Assembly (NCBI GenBank): GCA_021234155.1
Contig: JAJEKV010000013.1
Coordinates: 20,854,521 to 20,918,520, forward strand
Reading direction: 5' to 3'
Length of the DNA stretch: 64,000 nucleotides
DNA from: Isoetes taiwanensis
Taxonomy: Eukaryota > Streptophyta > Lycopodiopsida > Isoetales > Isoetaceae
The notes under the pieces: model-generated
Told to the model about the DNA's origin: nothing
Database searches by the model: none
What the model saw: the letters and a program-made list of their open reading frames with translations, nothing else
Translations under genes and position numbers: made by a program
Shown: piece by piece, positions 34,504-46,336 of the stretch
Numbering within the stretch: the stretch's first letter is position 1
Layout of the letters: every line of letters starts with the position of its first letter

Positions 34504-37255
34504 AAGTAAGAAAGATAACTTTCTTTGGGCAAGTTATTCGTTTACCGGAAAATAAATAATAGAAATGTTATTGTTCTTATCGACTCAGGAATGCCGACAA
34601 TTTCATTCTGTGAGACTTAGCACAAGAACTAAAGATGGAGTTGGTTCGGGTGGCACCATACGAAATTGAGGAATTTGGGAAGCAGATTCAAAGATTGGAA
34701 TACCAGGGGTGGCTGGTGCACTTGACCATTGGGGACTATGAGGAAACAATGAGTTTTGACTTAGCAAAACTATTTGATGTGGTCTTGGGTATAAAATGGC
34801 TTCAAATGGTTAATCCTCCTATTGATTGGAAAAACACTTGTTAGTTATTTCCAAGGGAGGGAAGAAAATTACCCTTCAAGGTACTCCTTATGTAGTTTCC
34901 CTCACGTTAATAATGGCTATGCAAGCCAAGCGTTGTTTAGTTCAACATTAATGAAAAATATCTTGTCTATGTTCTTGACTCCCCCATAGATTCAATGCAA
35001 ATAAATGCTATGGACAAGGATAACAAGCTTGAGAATTTGCTTAATAAATATAGGGATGTGTTCCCAGAAGAACTCCCGGAAGGAGTACCATTGAGAGAAA
35101 TCTCCCACGAGATAGACTTGGAACCAGGGACTAAGCCAGTGGCCAGGGCGCCATATAGACTTAGCCCCCTGGAGCAAGAAGAGGTCAAAAGACAAATTCA
35201 AGAATTGCTCCAAAAGGGTTTCATATAAGGCCTAATAAGTCACCATTTGGGGCGCCTGTCATCCTTGTAAAGAAAAAGGATGGGAACATGCGCATGTGTA
35301 TCGATTATAGGGCTTTGAATAAAGCCACTATTAAAAATTGCTACCCAATGCCTAGAATTGATGATATTATGGATCGATTGGTGGGAGCAAAAAATTTCTC
35401 CAAGATCGACCTAAGAAGTGGATATTATCAAATTAGCATTAGGGAAGGAGATGAACCCAAAACGGCCTTTCAAACCAACCAAAGGCATTTTGAATTTGTG
35501 GTCATGCCCTTTGGATTAACAAATGCCCCACCACGTTTATGCATTGATGAACACTATTTTTCAAGGGTATCTAGACAAATTTATCCAAATATTCCTGGAC
35601 TACATTCTGATTTACTCAAGGAGTAAAGAGGAGCACTTGGAACACTTGGAAAAGGTATTGATGATGCTCGGGGAGCACAAGCTTTATGCCAAAATTTCCA
35701 AGTGTGAATTTCTAAAACAAGAAGTAGCATACCTGGGACACATAGTCTCGGAAAAGGGTTTGGCCCCGGACAAAGTCGAGCCATAAAGGAATGGCGGAAC
35801 TTATAGATGTTCGGATGTAAGGAGTTTTTCTAGGCTTAGCCACTTATTATAGGAAATTCATTCCAAAGTTTTCAAAGTGGCTACTCCCTTACATACCTAC
35901 TTAAGAAAGGGCAACCCTTTGTGTGGGGAAGGAACAAAGGATAGCCTTTGAAGCGAATCAAGGATTTACTTTCAAGTGAACCAATTCTAAAAATTCGGAT
36001 TTAAGTTTGCCCTTTGAAGTTTATATGGATGCATGTGGACAAGCTCGGGAGCGGAGTTCTAATGCAACAAGGGCATGTTGTGGCTTATGAGAGTCGTATA
36101 AAATTAAATCCAAATGAAAGAACTATGCCACATATATGAACAAGAGTTGTTGGCCATAGTTCATGCCTTAAAACTTGCCGGCATTACTTAAGGTGGGGGA
36201 TCAATAAAGAGCCCACACAAGTTTATTGTGTTCAGCGATCATAAACCATTGAAATTTATGCAAAGTCAAGCGAAATAAGTCGGACAAAGCTATTTGGTTA
36301 GATTTCTTACATGAATTTCACTTTAAAATTGGCACACCCCTAGAAAAGATAACCCAGTTGCAGATGCACTTTCCAGAATAAAGTACATTAATGGAATGAC
36401 ATCTCTAGAATGGGATCGCTTCCAACAAATCAGGGATTTGTATGAGAAGGATCAAGATCTAACTAAAAGAGAAGCTTCTCTTTGGGCACGAAGTGACGAT
36501 TTATGGTTCTATAAGGGACGTATTTATGTTCCCTTAGTAGAGAATCTTAGGAAGGAGATTGCATGCGAATTCCATAATACCCTTAAAGGAGGGGGATTGG
36601 AAGACATACAAATTGGTTAAAAGACAATTTTTTTGGCCTGGTATGAAACAAGATGTAAAATCTTATGTATCACAGTGCCTGGTATGTCAGGCGGTAAAAA
36701 CGGATCATGGCAAAATGCCAGGATTATTACAATCATTACCCATACCTTTGGGAAGGTGGGAATGCATAAGTATGGATTTTATAGTTGGACTCCCACTTTC
36801 CAATCGACAACACACCCAAGTGCTAGTGATTGCCTGACAAAGTATGCAAAGTTCTTAGCATTACGAGGTGATGCTATTGGACGGGATGTGGCCAAGGAGG
36901 GTTGTGTACCCTATGTTTGATCTGCCACGAAGAATTGTAGCGATCAAGACTCTAAATTCATGGGGCACTTTTGGAAAGATTTCATGAAGGGGCTAGAAGT
37001 ACGCCTCAGTATGAGTAGTGGAAATCACCCCCAAACTGATGGACAAACATAACGAATTAACATGATCCTGGAGGATATATTAAGAAGTTTTGCGTTTGAA
37101 AAACAATCCAAGTGGGAGGAATATTTGCCCTTTATAGAGTTCGCTTATAACAACGCATACCACACAGGTACCAAAATGAGTCCCTTTATGGCTATGATGG
37201 GTAGGAACCCAAGATCATATACTGGGACTAACCAAGCCTTAAAAGCGATCTGACT
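34504..37255 (+). pseudogene. Pol (protease, RT, RNase H, integrase) of the chromovirus
   Basis: The protease active site LIDSG is at about 34577-34590. RT motifs run from LPEGVPLREISHEIDL (35080) through [12 protein letters not shown] and [13 protein letters not shown] to MPFGLTNAP. The catalytic box reads FLDYILIYS at about 35592, with the second Asp replaced. RNase H begins near 36015 (EVYMDACG) in broken frames. The integrase zinc finger and CLVCQ follow at 36600-36700, then SMDFIVGLPLS and SDQDSKF with two of the catalytic acids. The third, in DGQTxRIN, is a TAA stop at 37050-37052. Multiple frameshifts as well, so no functional polyprotein. Confidence 0.9.
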
Positions 37256-37592
37256 ATCCATATGTTGGAAGATATGCAAGCCTTATTGTATCAGTATAGG
37301 CAAACCCTAAAGAAGGCTCAAGATCGAGCCAAGATAAGTGCCAACAAACATCGTAGAGAAGTAACCTTCAAGGAAGATGAGTATGCGTTCTTACGAATCG
37401 TTTACCCTCGGCACTCAAGGTTGGGACCTTGAAGCTATTGGTCAAGGGAAAGATTCCCAAAATGATACCCCGATATGCGGGACCCTTCAAGATGTTAAGA
37501 AGGATCAATGAGACCACATATGAGTTAAAGCTTCCAGATGGAAAGGAGTACATCCTGTTTCCCATGTAAGTAGTCAGCTCAAGAAAGCGATA

Positions 37593-37826
37593 TTGTCCAC
37601 GGACAACGTGATTGCAGCAGCGACAATACCCCTAGCCCTTAGCTCTGAGGTAACTCCTGAGGCGATTCTAGACACTCGCATTTGGAAGCTGCGCAATAGA
37701 AATATTGCAGAATACTTGATCTTGTGGCGAGGTCAATCACTCTCCAAGGCCACATGGGAGAGTGAAGAGCATGTGCAGCAAAATCCTCATCTGACTCAGA
37801 ACCCGTGGAGGCCACGAAAAGATTAG
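37593..37826 (+). pseudogene. Chromodomain at the chromovirus integrase C-terminus
   Basis: A 77-codon open stretch reads TPEAILDTR, then NIAEYLILWRGQSLSKATWE, the chromodomain signature that chromoviruses use to target heterochromatin. The frame is intact here, but upstream pol is broken. Confidence 0.85.
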
Positions 37827-38319
37827 AATGGTCAAATAGGAGGATAGTTACCTAGTACAATTTAAGGACTTGCATCAGGGATAGCAAGTAGAGACGTCCA
37901 AAAACTATGAGCTACGAAACCATGGTCACAGGGTGATCCAGGAAACGGGTTTCTGAAGGGACTAAATGAAGAAGAGACCATGGTTACAGGGTGACCCAGG
38001 GAAAGGGTTTCCAATGCACATACACCCGCAATCCTTGGGAACCAAGGATTTAAAGGGGGGAGGTATATTATGGACATTATGGGTCATGAGGGGGGCAATT
38101 CAAATAAATCCTTAGGTAAGCAAATAAAACCCTTAATATTGTGACAAGAATAGAATAGAATAGAATAGAAGAGAATATGATTTTATCGTCCACGGAGACC
38201 AACTGGCCTATGGGACCCAAGTACAAAGAGAGAGCAGCAGGCGTATTACTACCAGGATTAAAACCCCACCAGAAGGGTTTTTGGGAAAAACCTTAGTAGC
38301 AATAAGGATCTTTGACATC
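37814..38319 (+). repeat. 506-bp direct repeat R, left copy
   Basis: End of the chromovirus coding region, 3' UTR, polypurine tract and first 249 bp of the 3' LTR. Repeated at 45831-46336, so unit A copy 2 sits exactly between the two copies. They differ by a few small changes. Confidence 0.9.
38071..38319 (+). repeat. 3' LTR of the chromovirus, truncated
   Basis: Begins TGGACATTATGGGTC right after the polypurine tract and matches 46087-46336. Includes a GAATA pentamer run at 38152-38175. It stops at GACATC, where unit A begins. Confidence 0.85.
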
Positions 38320-39520
38320 CATGGGCCGGGCAAGCATCCTAAATTCAATTATGTTAGTGAGCTTACAAGTTTGTTTGTGAAGGAAAAACAAGACTTCTTG
38401 GCTCTTGAGAGTATGGTCCAATATAACGTGCAAACCATATTTCACAATTTGGCATTTAAACTTGTGCAGAACCAAGAAGACCGCTTGAATTTGACTAAAA
38501 TGGTTGATTCATTGGTTAAGCAAGCTCAAGTAAAGGACCATGATGCATCAAATTATCATCATAGCTCGAAATAGGGCCTCACAACTAGAATAAGATATGA
38601 AGTTGATGGATTTTGTTGTAATCTAGTCTAATAGGAATCTGAATTTGCAAATTCAAGCTAACAAATATAAAAAGAAAGTTTGCATGTTGGAAAATAGGCT
38701 GAAAAGATTAAATCAAATATCATTTGCTCTTAGAGAAAGAAAGAAAAAAATCAAGCTAATATCAACATTAAAGCCCACATGTGAAATTTGTGTCAGAGAA
38801 AAAAAATTTTTGTGCGACATGTCACATAGTGCATCGAAAGAATGGCACACGGGTTGATAGTGTGAACAGTAATGCAAAGGATACAAGTGCTAATAATGTG
38901 AACAAAATTGTGAGAAGTTTTGCCACAAAAGGAGATGTTATGACAATGCTAAATGCACCAGAAAATGGCTATTTGAGAAAAGGTATAATTGACTTGAGTT
39001 TGGTAAGAAGTTGTTCTACCTGAGAACATGATAGGACAGAGGCAATATAAAAAAGTTAAAGGCATGAAATGCTTTATATGACCTTAACATGCTGTTATAG
39101 AAGCATTACTTCACAGATCAATACAAAGAAGAATTTTGACTTGTTGTAAAGGCATTTACAACGGATTATATACATGCATGGGGAGAGAGTGAAGTCACAC
39201 ATTACATGCATATAATTTATGCACACGACCCTTGGTTTGCTGAAAAATATGGAAGCCTTGCTATCAAGAATCTGCAGGAATGGAGAAATTCCATAAGTAA
39301 GCTAAGATTGCATTCAATTAAAAGACAAACGAGGTGGTAGCAACAAATCTTCTCTTTCTAAGCTAGTTCACATGACCCAATGGTTCTATGGGAGAATATT
39401 AGCACATCGTGAAGAAAACATGGTGAGACGAGCTTCTCCAAATATCCTAGACGCAACTGTGGAAGCTCAAACCCAACGCTTTCAAGAAAGGCGGACAAAA
39501 CATCAAATCACGACATACCG
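38281..39520 (+). pseudogene. Unrecognised coding remnant in unit A copy 2
   Basis: Open pieces: 38281-38574 (ELTSLFVKEKQDFLALES, the start spanning the junction with the LTR), 38645-38857 (coiled-coil plus cysteines CEIC...) and 38781-39023 in another frame (CATCHIVHRKNG). Joined across a poly-A run these give CxxC-x7-CxxC, a possible zinc cluster. About 39150-39290 reads DYIHAWGESEVTHYMH, then HDPWFAEKYGSLAI. Unknown family; likely a transposon protein. Function not assignable. Confidence 0.4.
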
Positions 39521-39582
39521 GTAGCCACAAAAATAAAAAATTAAACAAATTTACACCAAAAATACATACTTGACTTTAATCA

Positions 39583-40413
39583 CTAGTAAACATCTGACAA
39601 ACAAGGAGAAAATATTCCAAGGGGAAGACCAAGACTCAAGGGTCGGGACGAGAAAAAAATGGAGCCGTGAGCAGCGAAAAAAGGACACGGAGGCGGAACC
39701 AAAGGTGGAAAGGGGGCAATAGGGGAGCCCGTGCTGTGGTGGGAATGGCATGTTTCAATGCGATAGCCCAGGCGCCCACAAAAAGTGCAGAATGGGTGGG
39801 CACCTGATCTGGATGAGGAAGAAAGAGATTGAGGTGTGGCAGAGAAGGTGGAGCCAGAGGACGAAACAGTGGACCTAGAAGCAGGAGGGCACCGATCACG
39901 ATGCATCTGCCGAGCTAGCTTCAATTTTTTAGAATCATCAGCAATTAGGGCAGGGCCTGTATGGTCATCAAAATATAAAGCGACATTATAGCCCTGGCGA
40001 TCAGCAATAATCAGAAACTTCATCCTCTACAAAGTGGCAGCCTTACCTTCTTCGACAATCTGGAGGATAGCATCGGGCACTCGAAGAGACAGGGCAATCA
40101 ATCGAGCATGGAGCTCCCGGAACCTGGACTCTGTCGCACAAAGGAATTTATATTGGTGGCGCGATGACTCTCTCTTAAAGCTGGGAACTGACCATGATGA
40201 ATGTTCCCGAACCTCTTGACGCAGCACCGCAATCTGCTCATGAACATAAGTGTTAGAAGTGAGTGTCGATTGAAGGCTCTGTATCTGTGCCACCTGTAAC
40301 TGAAGGGTTTGTAGTAGCTGAGGTACCATATCCATGGATTGCGAGAGAAATGCAGAAGCTGCGGTCGGCAAAGAGTGGCTCAACCCCACACACAGTGGGA
40401 CCAGCGGAAGCAA
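39583..40413 (-). pseudogene. Gag-like ORF with zinc knuckle and one in-frame TAG
   Basis: Two minus-strand frames, 40413-40027 (128 aa) and 40023-39583 (146 aa), lie in the same phase, separated only by a TAG stop and one codon. The first half is helical and Gln-rich (QLLQTLQLQVAQIQSLQS), then RHQYKFLCATESRFRELHARL. The second half begins KFLIIADRQGYNV, then a Lys-rich stretch and a Ser/Pro-rich linker. It carries CTFCGRLGYRIETC, a CCHC knuckle with Tyr in place of His. The layout recalls Gag of tyrosine-recombinase (DIRS-like) elements, but I am not certain. The same TAG is in copy 1. Confidence 0.5.
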
Positions 40414-40939
40414 GGAAAAAAAAAAAGGGCGTATGTAGCAAAAGACATAGAGGAAACAGCCCAGGATGGACCAACTGAGTCAGAGAGAGAAGCTACACTC
40501 GTGCATCTAACAGGGGAAAAAACTAGGGTGACAGGCTCGATAGAAGCCGCAGGGATATGCACAACAGACACCTCAGAGGCAATAGAAACTGCAGTGGTGC
40601 GATCCGTCACGACCGCTTAGCCCTCCTCAGAGCACGCAAAGAAAACCTCGAGAGGTGCTAGGAATGTCCCGACCGCCACATCGTGAGATGTCTCGAAAAA
40701 ATTAGTGTCCGAATGCGGGCATAGACCCGCAACCCAACCCTGCATGAGCTTTGGCTGTGAACATCATTTCGAAGGTAGGAAACTAGGTAGAGGCGACCGT
40801 AACTAGGAGAAAAGCTCAAGGAGAATGCTGATAGCCAAAGAAAGGGAAAAATTGGTCATACATAGGGGAATTGAGATGAGATGGCATCCCCATCCAAGGA
40901 ATGGCGGTTCCATTGCTCATAATAGAACCGTAGCATTAC

Positions 40940-41380
40940 CAAAGATTTGGCATTGATGACAAGTTTTATAATGTCATAGCAATTGTTGAAAATAGTAGGC
41001 GATGAGTATCCGCCTTAAAATCTTCTTAGCTATGGTGTCCCCAGTAAAGTGATCCCCACAAATGCCTATGCATTTCCTTGATGATCATGGCATCCTCCTT
41101 TTCATCCACACACCTTAACAGGACTCCATCCCTGTTGACCTTGCAGAAGACAACATTTATTAGCTTGAATTGCCTATACTTCTCCTTGAATCTCCTTTGT
41201 TGACTTGATGTAAGACTTGAGGACAACTTCGCATGTTGTAGGACATCTCTAATGGTCAACGCCACCCTCCATGGACCTGTTCTTCGTGAATCTCTTTCAA
41301 TTGTGCTAATGCAATGGGAGTGTCAGCAATTTCAACTTCATCCTCATGATCAAAGAATATGTAAGGTAACTAAAGACTTG
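40940..41380 (-). pseudogene. Ty3/gypsy integrase N-terminal fragment, unit A copy 2
   Basis: Same zinc-binding integrase fragment as 26550-26990. Here 41265-41026 reads FKLINVVFCKVNRDGVLLRC and then IIKEMHRHLWGSLYWGHHS. The upstream minus strand reads HEDEVEIADTPIALAQLKEI. No catalytic core nearby. Confidence 0.7.
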
Positions 41381-44300
41381 GATTCCTAATTTGATGAATA
41401 TAGTCACATTCGTTGCAATAAATGTTCTAAACATGCAAGTTCAATTACAAATTCCAGCCATTTTTTCATGTATACAATATCCTGACGTTGAATGTTCTAA
41501 CAACAAATATGAACAAGTCTTTAGCACGGGTTAGGAGCATAATTCATGTTTTTAGATGCTAAACAATGTTAGCAGATTTTAGGATGTTTTTCAACTGCTA
41601 CACAACGTTTATGTGGAGCCTATATGCCTTTTGATACTATATTACTAAATGGTGTTGCCGTTATCGCATCTTTTAGAATTTTCATCTATTGTTAAATGGT
41701 CAATACTTAAATGGCAGCGTGGAACTGCTACAACTTATGAACCTTAAAAGCATAGTAGTATGGTTGTAGAGTTGAATAGTATGATTGTAGAGTCTCTGAG
41801 CATGTAAATTGTCCTCCATAGCCTTATATGTTAAGATGTTTGGATAAAAATGTTTTTTGTTCTTGATGCAAGATGCAAGAAGTCTAACCTTTGTAGAAAG
41901 ATGGCTCGAACTATCCAAAACATTTGTTCATGTGTATAACATTAATCTATTATGCTATCTTCTAAATAGAAGTGCAACTCAAAGCCAATTTGGCAGGATT
42001 CATATATTCCACATTGCATTGCATGGAAATCACTAAATTGTATGCTCTACATGCTTCTCTTTGCCCATTGATTAGAATGCTATGTCTTTCAAATCCCTAA
42101 GAAAACCAATTATGGTATAGGTAATCCTTGGGTGAAGATTTTGCGTTGTATAATGTGGCATTAAGCAAAAATAAGAAGCATAATTGTAAAAGACTAAATT
42201 TAAAACATTCCCCCCCTAAGCAAAAATACCCCTTTCTAAGTGAAAATAAGAAATAAAAATTTAACATGACTAAGGGCAATCTCCTATGACGAAGTTATTG
42301 TCTTTTATTATGTTGTTATGTAGTCAAATGAATCTCCTTCAAAGCCATGTCCTTCCTTATAGATATGTGATCCCCCTTTCATTTCTTGGCACAAAAATGA
42401 TGAAGGTAACAGGGCATTTCTAAGAAGAGGGCAAAAAGATACACATACATGGGTCACATACAAGAAAACTGTAGGTCCACATACAATGAAGGAAATCGTT
42501 GGATCTTTAATTATGTTGCATGGGTCCAAATCATGGAGAAAATAGAGTGGTTGAATTTTCAATAGTTGCAATTGTTTGATCTTCCAATAGTTGTAAATGT
42601 TTGGCAACACTTCAAGAACTAGAAAGGACATCTATTTCATCTCCAAATCCCTGAATTATCTAGGAGAAGACATATGCTCATCTATGCACAAGAGTATACA
42701 AACAAGGAAACGTTATCTCCACATATCCAACACAACAACAAGTACACACATAAACCCCTATCAACCATGTCCATATGCTACATATCCAACATAACAACAA
42801 TACACACATAAACAATGCACATATGCACGCATATAGAACGAACATCCAACTTGGACAATAACTTAAAAGGAGCATGATTGACAACCCTACATATGTTCCT
42901 AAATCCTACATCTTATTTATGGAATTCTACAATAGAGTTGTCTTTACGCCCGCCAATGGCAGGCACCATAACTCGTTATAAATAACAAGGTGCCAAAGCA
43001 CTATGGATTGTCCCAATGCCATTTTTTGCTTTGTGTGTTTCGGAGATGATGAATATGCGCACTTTTCGGTTGTGTCCTCTAATACACCATTAACATGTAC
43101 TATTGTACAGTTTGTCAGTATGCCATTACTCAAACCATTACTCATGGCTTGCAGAATAATTTGTTTATCTCTTACTAAATCCACCATTACATGTTTCCAT
43201 ATTGCTACATATTAATTGCGACAACTTTATACAGCTTGCACAATCATTTGTTTCCTCTTAACAAATCCATCACTACATGTTTCTATATTTCTTCATATTA
43301 TTGCATGCATGACATAAGCTGTAGGCAGCACACACATCACTAGGCATGTATATTCTATTTAAAGGCCCTTTGGATTTGCCCAGGTTCGATTCGTGGAGGG
43401 TCTTCAACCATTTTGTAATTTGCAAGACATGATTTTCTCTAATATCCATATCATATAGGTGTCTCTAGACATCAAGAGCTATTGGATTGGCATACTCATG
43501 TTATATTTCAATTTGAAATGTAGATAGCGATCCTCATTTATAGGGTATACCCTCACAAGTTGGGGCACACCGTATAACAAGATTGGCAAAATACTATAAG
43601 GTTTGAACCAAATGTACTTCATAGTGTTAATACAATGGAAGAGGAAAAAAAAGAGGTTCTTGCTGCCCTATATCATCCCTCGTATGAATATCTACCCAAA
43701 AAAGGGGGTTTCAAGGGGAATTTAATTAAAAACATAAGAGAGTAATGGTTTGTGTTATTATGAAAAAAAAAATTGCCATGTGGCAAACTAAAATAGTTGC
43801 AAACTGAAGTAGTTGCAGCAAGACCGTACATGTGACATGGTCTTCTAAAATACAAGAGCATATGCAAAGAACATATTACCTTATTACTTCCTTCCAAAAG
43901 TTTACCTGATGCTTTATATGTTTTTGACGAAGTACAATCTATGCTTGTAGAAATCTAAACAAGTTCAATCTTTTTCCATATGCTCTATAGATGCATTCCA
44001 AAAGTTCTCAAAATTCCAACCAGAATAAAATGATGTAATACATCATAATATAGAGAGGACTATTATTTGATATGTGCATTCACCAAAATCACCAACGTTG
44101 AATAGGCGCTATGCTTACCATTCCTAAATTTATTTATTTATTTATTTATTTATTTTTTTTTGAAGGAAAGAAATTTTTGTATTAATGAGATAGGAAGAAT
44201 TACAACATATGGCCCCTCATGGACCCGGATAGAGATTAAGCACATGGATCCCATATGGATCAAATTTCATATCCACATCTTGATTACTAATATGCATTTT

Positions 44301-45830
44301 TTTCAACCTCTTCTCCTATCCAACTAGTACTACATGATCGAGAACCAATCTTTCCAACTACACAGTACTACTGAGGAGCAAAGTACAAACTTTCCTTAAG
44401 CTGCAAATAAGTCTTGATAGCACCATAAAAACCTTTTGCAAATGTGAGAAGAATAGAAAAAAATAAAAGAGTAAGATGAGCGACTGTCCACTTATTTGCT
44501 CAAAGAAGCCGTGATATGCTTCCAACACTTGATCCAAACTTGGAGTTTCATCAACCTTTAAAACTGGCACGGATGTATGATACCATAAGAAATGCTGCAT
44601 TGTCAGGATATGAAACAGTTAGCCTGTAATTGGCTAGACACAAAGCCCAGCCATCAAACTTCTTCTCTCCAAAGTCTGGCTCAAGATATGCAAGCATCAT
44701 CCTGCTCATAAATTCCCTAGCTCGACATCTCTTGCAGTCCCATGTATAAGCAATGAACCTGTAATTTTTAGATCAAGGCACTCTATTCTTTTTCAAAACT
44801 TCTACTCCAAACCTTTCTGCTAGAAAGAAAGAACAAGAGGAAGGGGAAAAAGCCAATAACTCGGAGGATTAAGTTATTTGATGAGGCGACCAAGAAAGCG
44901 TACAACTAAATTGCTCTCCTCACATTCTAGCTTAAAATCTGAATTGCACCCTTTCGGTGCTTCTTGCTCAAACAAGAAAACTTACTTGACAGAAAGAACT
45001 GAAAGTTAGTGGCAAACTGGGATGAAATGAAAGGACCGCCTTGAAGCAATCCTGGTTGAAGATATCAAACCACCTTTGAAGGAACGAAATCAAATGAGAA
45101 AGCTGTGCAAAACCCCTCTAGCATCAATTGGGCCTCTGATCTTCAAGAAGATTGGAGCAGTGCCATAAAGAAGAGGGAGAAGGGCGACCTTCTCTCTCTT
45201 GCCGCCCTAGTTCCATCGTAAAGAAAGCGTGCCAAGAAGCATTCTCGGATCCTCATTCCTAAAATTGAACCCACCAAGTTGGAACTTACAATAGCATGCA
45301 TTGACGTAAAAGTGGTTAGGATCTCGGACTTGGTTTTTTTGCACTTAAATTGCATGTTAGTTTTTTTGCTCCTTGTTGATTGCATTTGGTATTATGCCCG
45401 TCTGTAGCAAATCCATATCTTCATCTGAAGCCACAAGTTTATATTATTAGGGTTGAAGGAATTTAAGCGCAACCAAGCAACAAACATCTCATATTTCCAT
45501 TAAAGGATACCAAAACCAATTCGAGACAACAAAGAGATCAAACGCTTGTAATCCTTCTTAAAATGCTTCTTAACTTCTCAAATTTCTACAATTATTGATG
45601 GTAATTGAATCTAGCCCTTAGTTGTGGCGGCATTGATCTACGATAAGAAGCAAAAATGCCTCTTTAAATGTCTAATGATTGTTCACAAGCATGCCATATT
45701 ATGCTCATGGCGATGGAGAAGTTGCAAGCACACCAAAAGAATTTCATATCACGTAAATATGTGACACTAGAGAATCGTCGTCCTTTGAGGATCCATATTT
45801 TGCATACATGAGATATCATGGGGTACACAC
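41381..45830. other. Unrecognised part of unit A copy 2
   Basis: AT-rich DNA matching 26991-31427, including the (TTTA)n run at about 44127-44160 and the B-box-like motif at 43383. No gene recognised. Confidence 0.5.
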
Positions 45831-46336
45831 ACGAAAAGATTAGAATGGTCAAATAGGAGGATAGTTACCTAGTACAATTTAAGGACTTGCATCGGGGGGA
45901 TAGCAAGTAGGGACGTCAAAAACTATGAGCTCTGAAACCATGGTCTGGGGTGATCCAGGAAACAGGTTTGAAGGGACTAAATGAAGAAGAGACCATGGTT
46001 CTGGGGTGACCCGAGGGAAAGGGTTTCCAATGCACATACACCCGCAATCCTTGGGAACCAAGGATTTAAAGGGGGGAGGTATATTATGGACATTATGGGT
46101 CATGAGGGGGGCAATTCAAATAAATCCTTAGGTAAGCAAATAAAACCCTTAATATTGTGACAAGAATAGAATAGAATAGAATAGAAGAGAATATGATTTT
46201 ATCATCCACGGAGACCAACTGGCCTATGGGACCCAAGTACAAAAGAGAGCAGCAGGCGATACTGCCGGGATTAAAAACCCCGCACCGGAAGGTTTTGGAG
46301 GGAAAACCTTAGTAGCAATAAGGATCTTTGACATCT
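45831..46336 (+). repeat. 506-bp direct repeat R, right copy
   Basis: Repeats the end of the chromovirus (37814-38319): last codons of the chromodomain frame, 3' UTR, polypurine run at about 46068-46079 and the first 250 bp of the LTR, which here continues uninterrupted to 47514. Confidence 0.9.

Larger units (their letters stand above)
32539..38319 (+). mobile_element. Degenerate Ty3/gypsy chromovirus
   Basis: The order 5' LTR, primer-binding site, gag, protease, RT, RNase H, integrase, chromodomain, polypurine tract and 3' LTR marks a Ty3/gypsy chromovirus. The 5' LTR (32539-33003) is an internally deleted form of the 1.43-kb LTR at 46087-47514. The 3' LTR is cut at 38319 by unit A copy 2. 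A tRNA-Met-type primer-binding site starts at 33005 (TGGTATCGAGCACGAG, one base short of the usual form). A purine run (AAAGGGGGGAGG) lies at 38052-38063. Frames are broken many times and key catalytic residues are lost, so it is inactive. Confidence 0.92.
38316..45830. repeat. Unit A copy 2, 7.5-kb mosaic repeat inside the LTR
   Basis: Second copy of the block at 23894-31427, same orientation. Here it interrupts the chromovirus 3' LTR and is bounded by 506-bp direct repeats. Its frames are better preserved than those of copy 1 in places. Confidence 0.9.
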
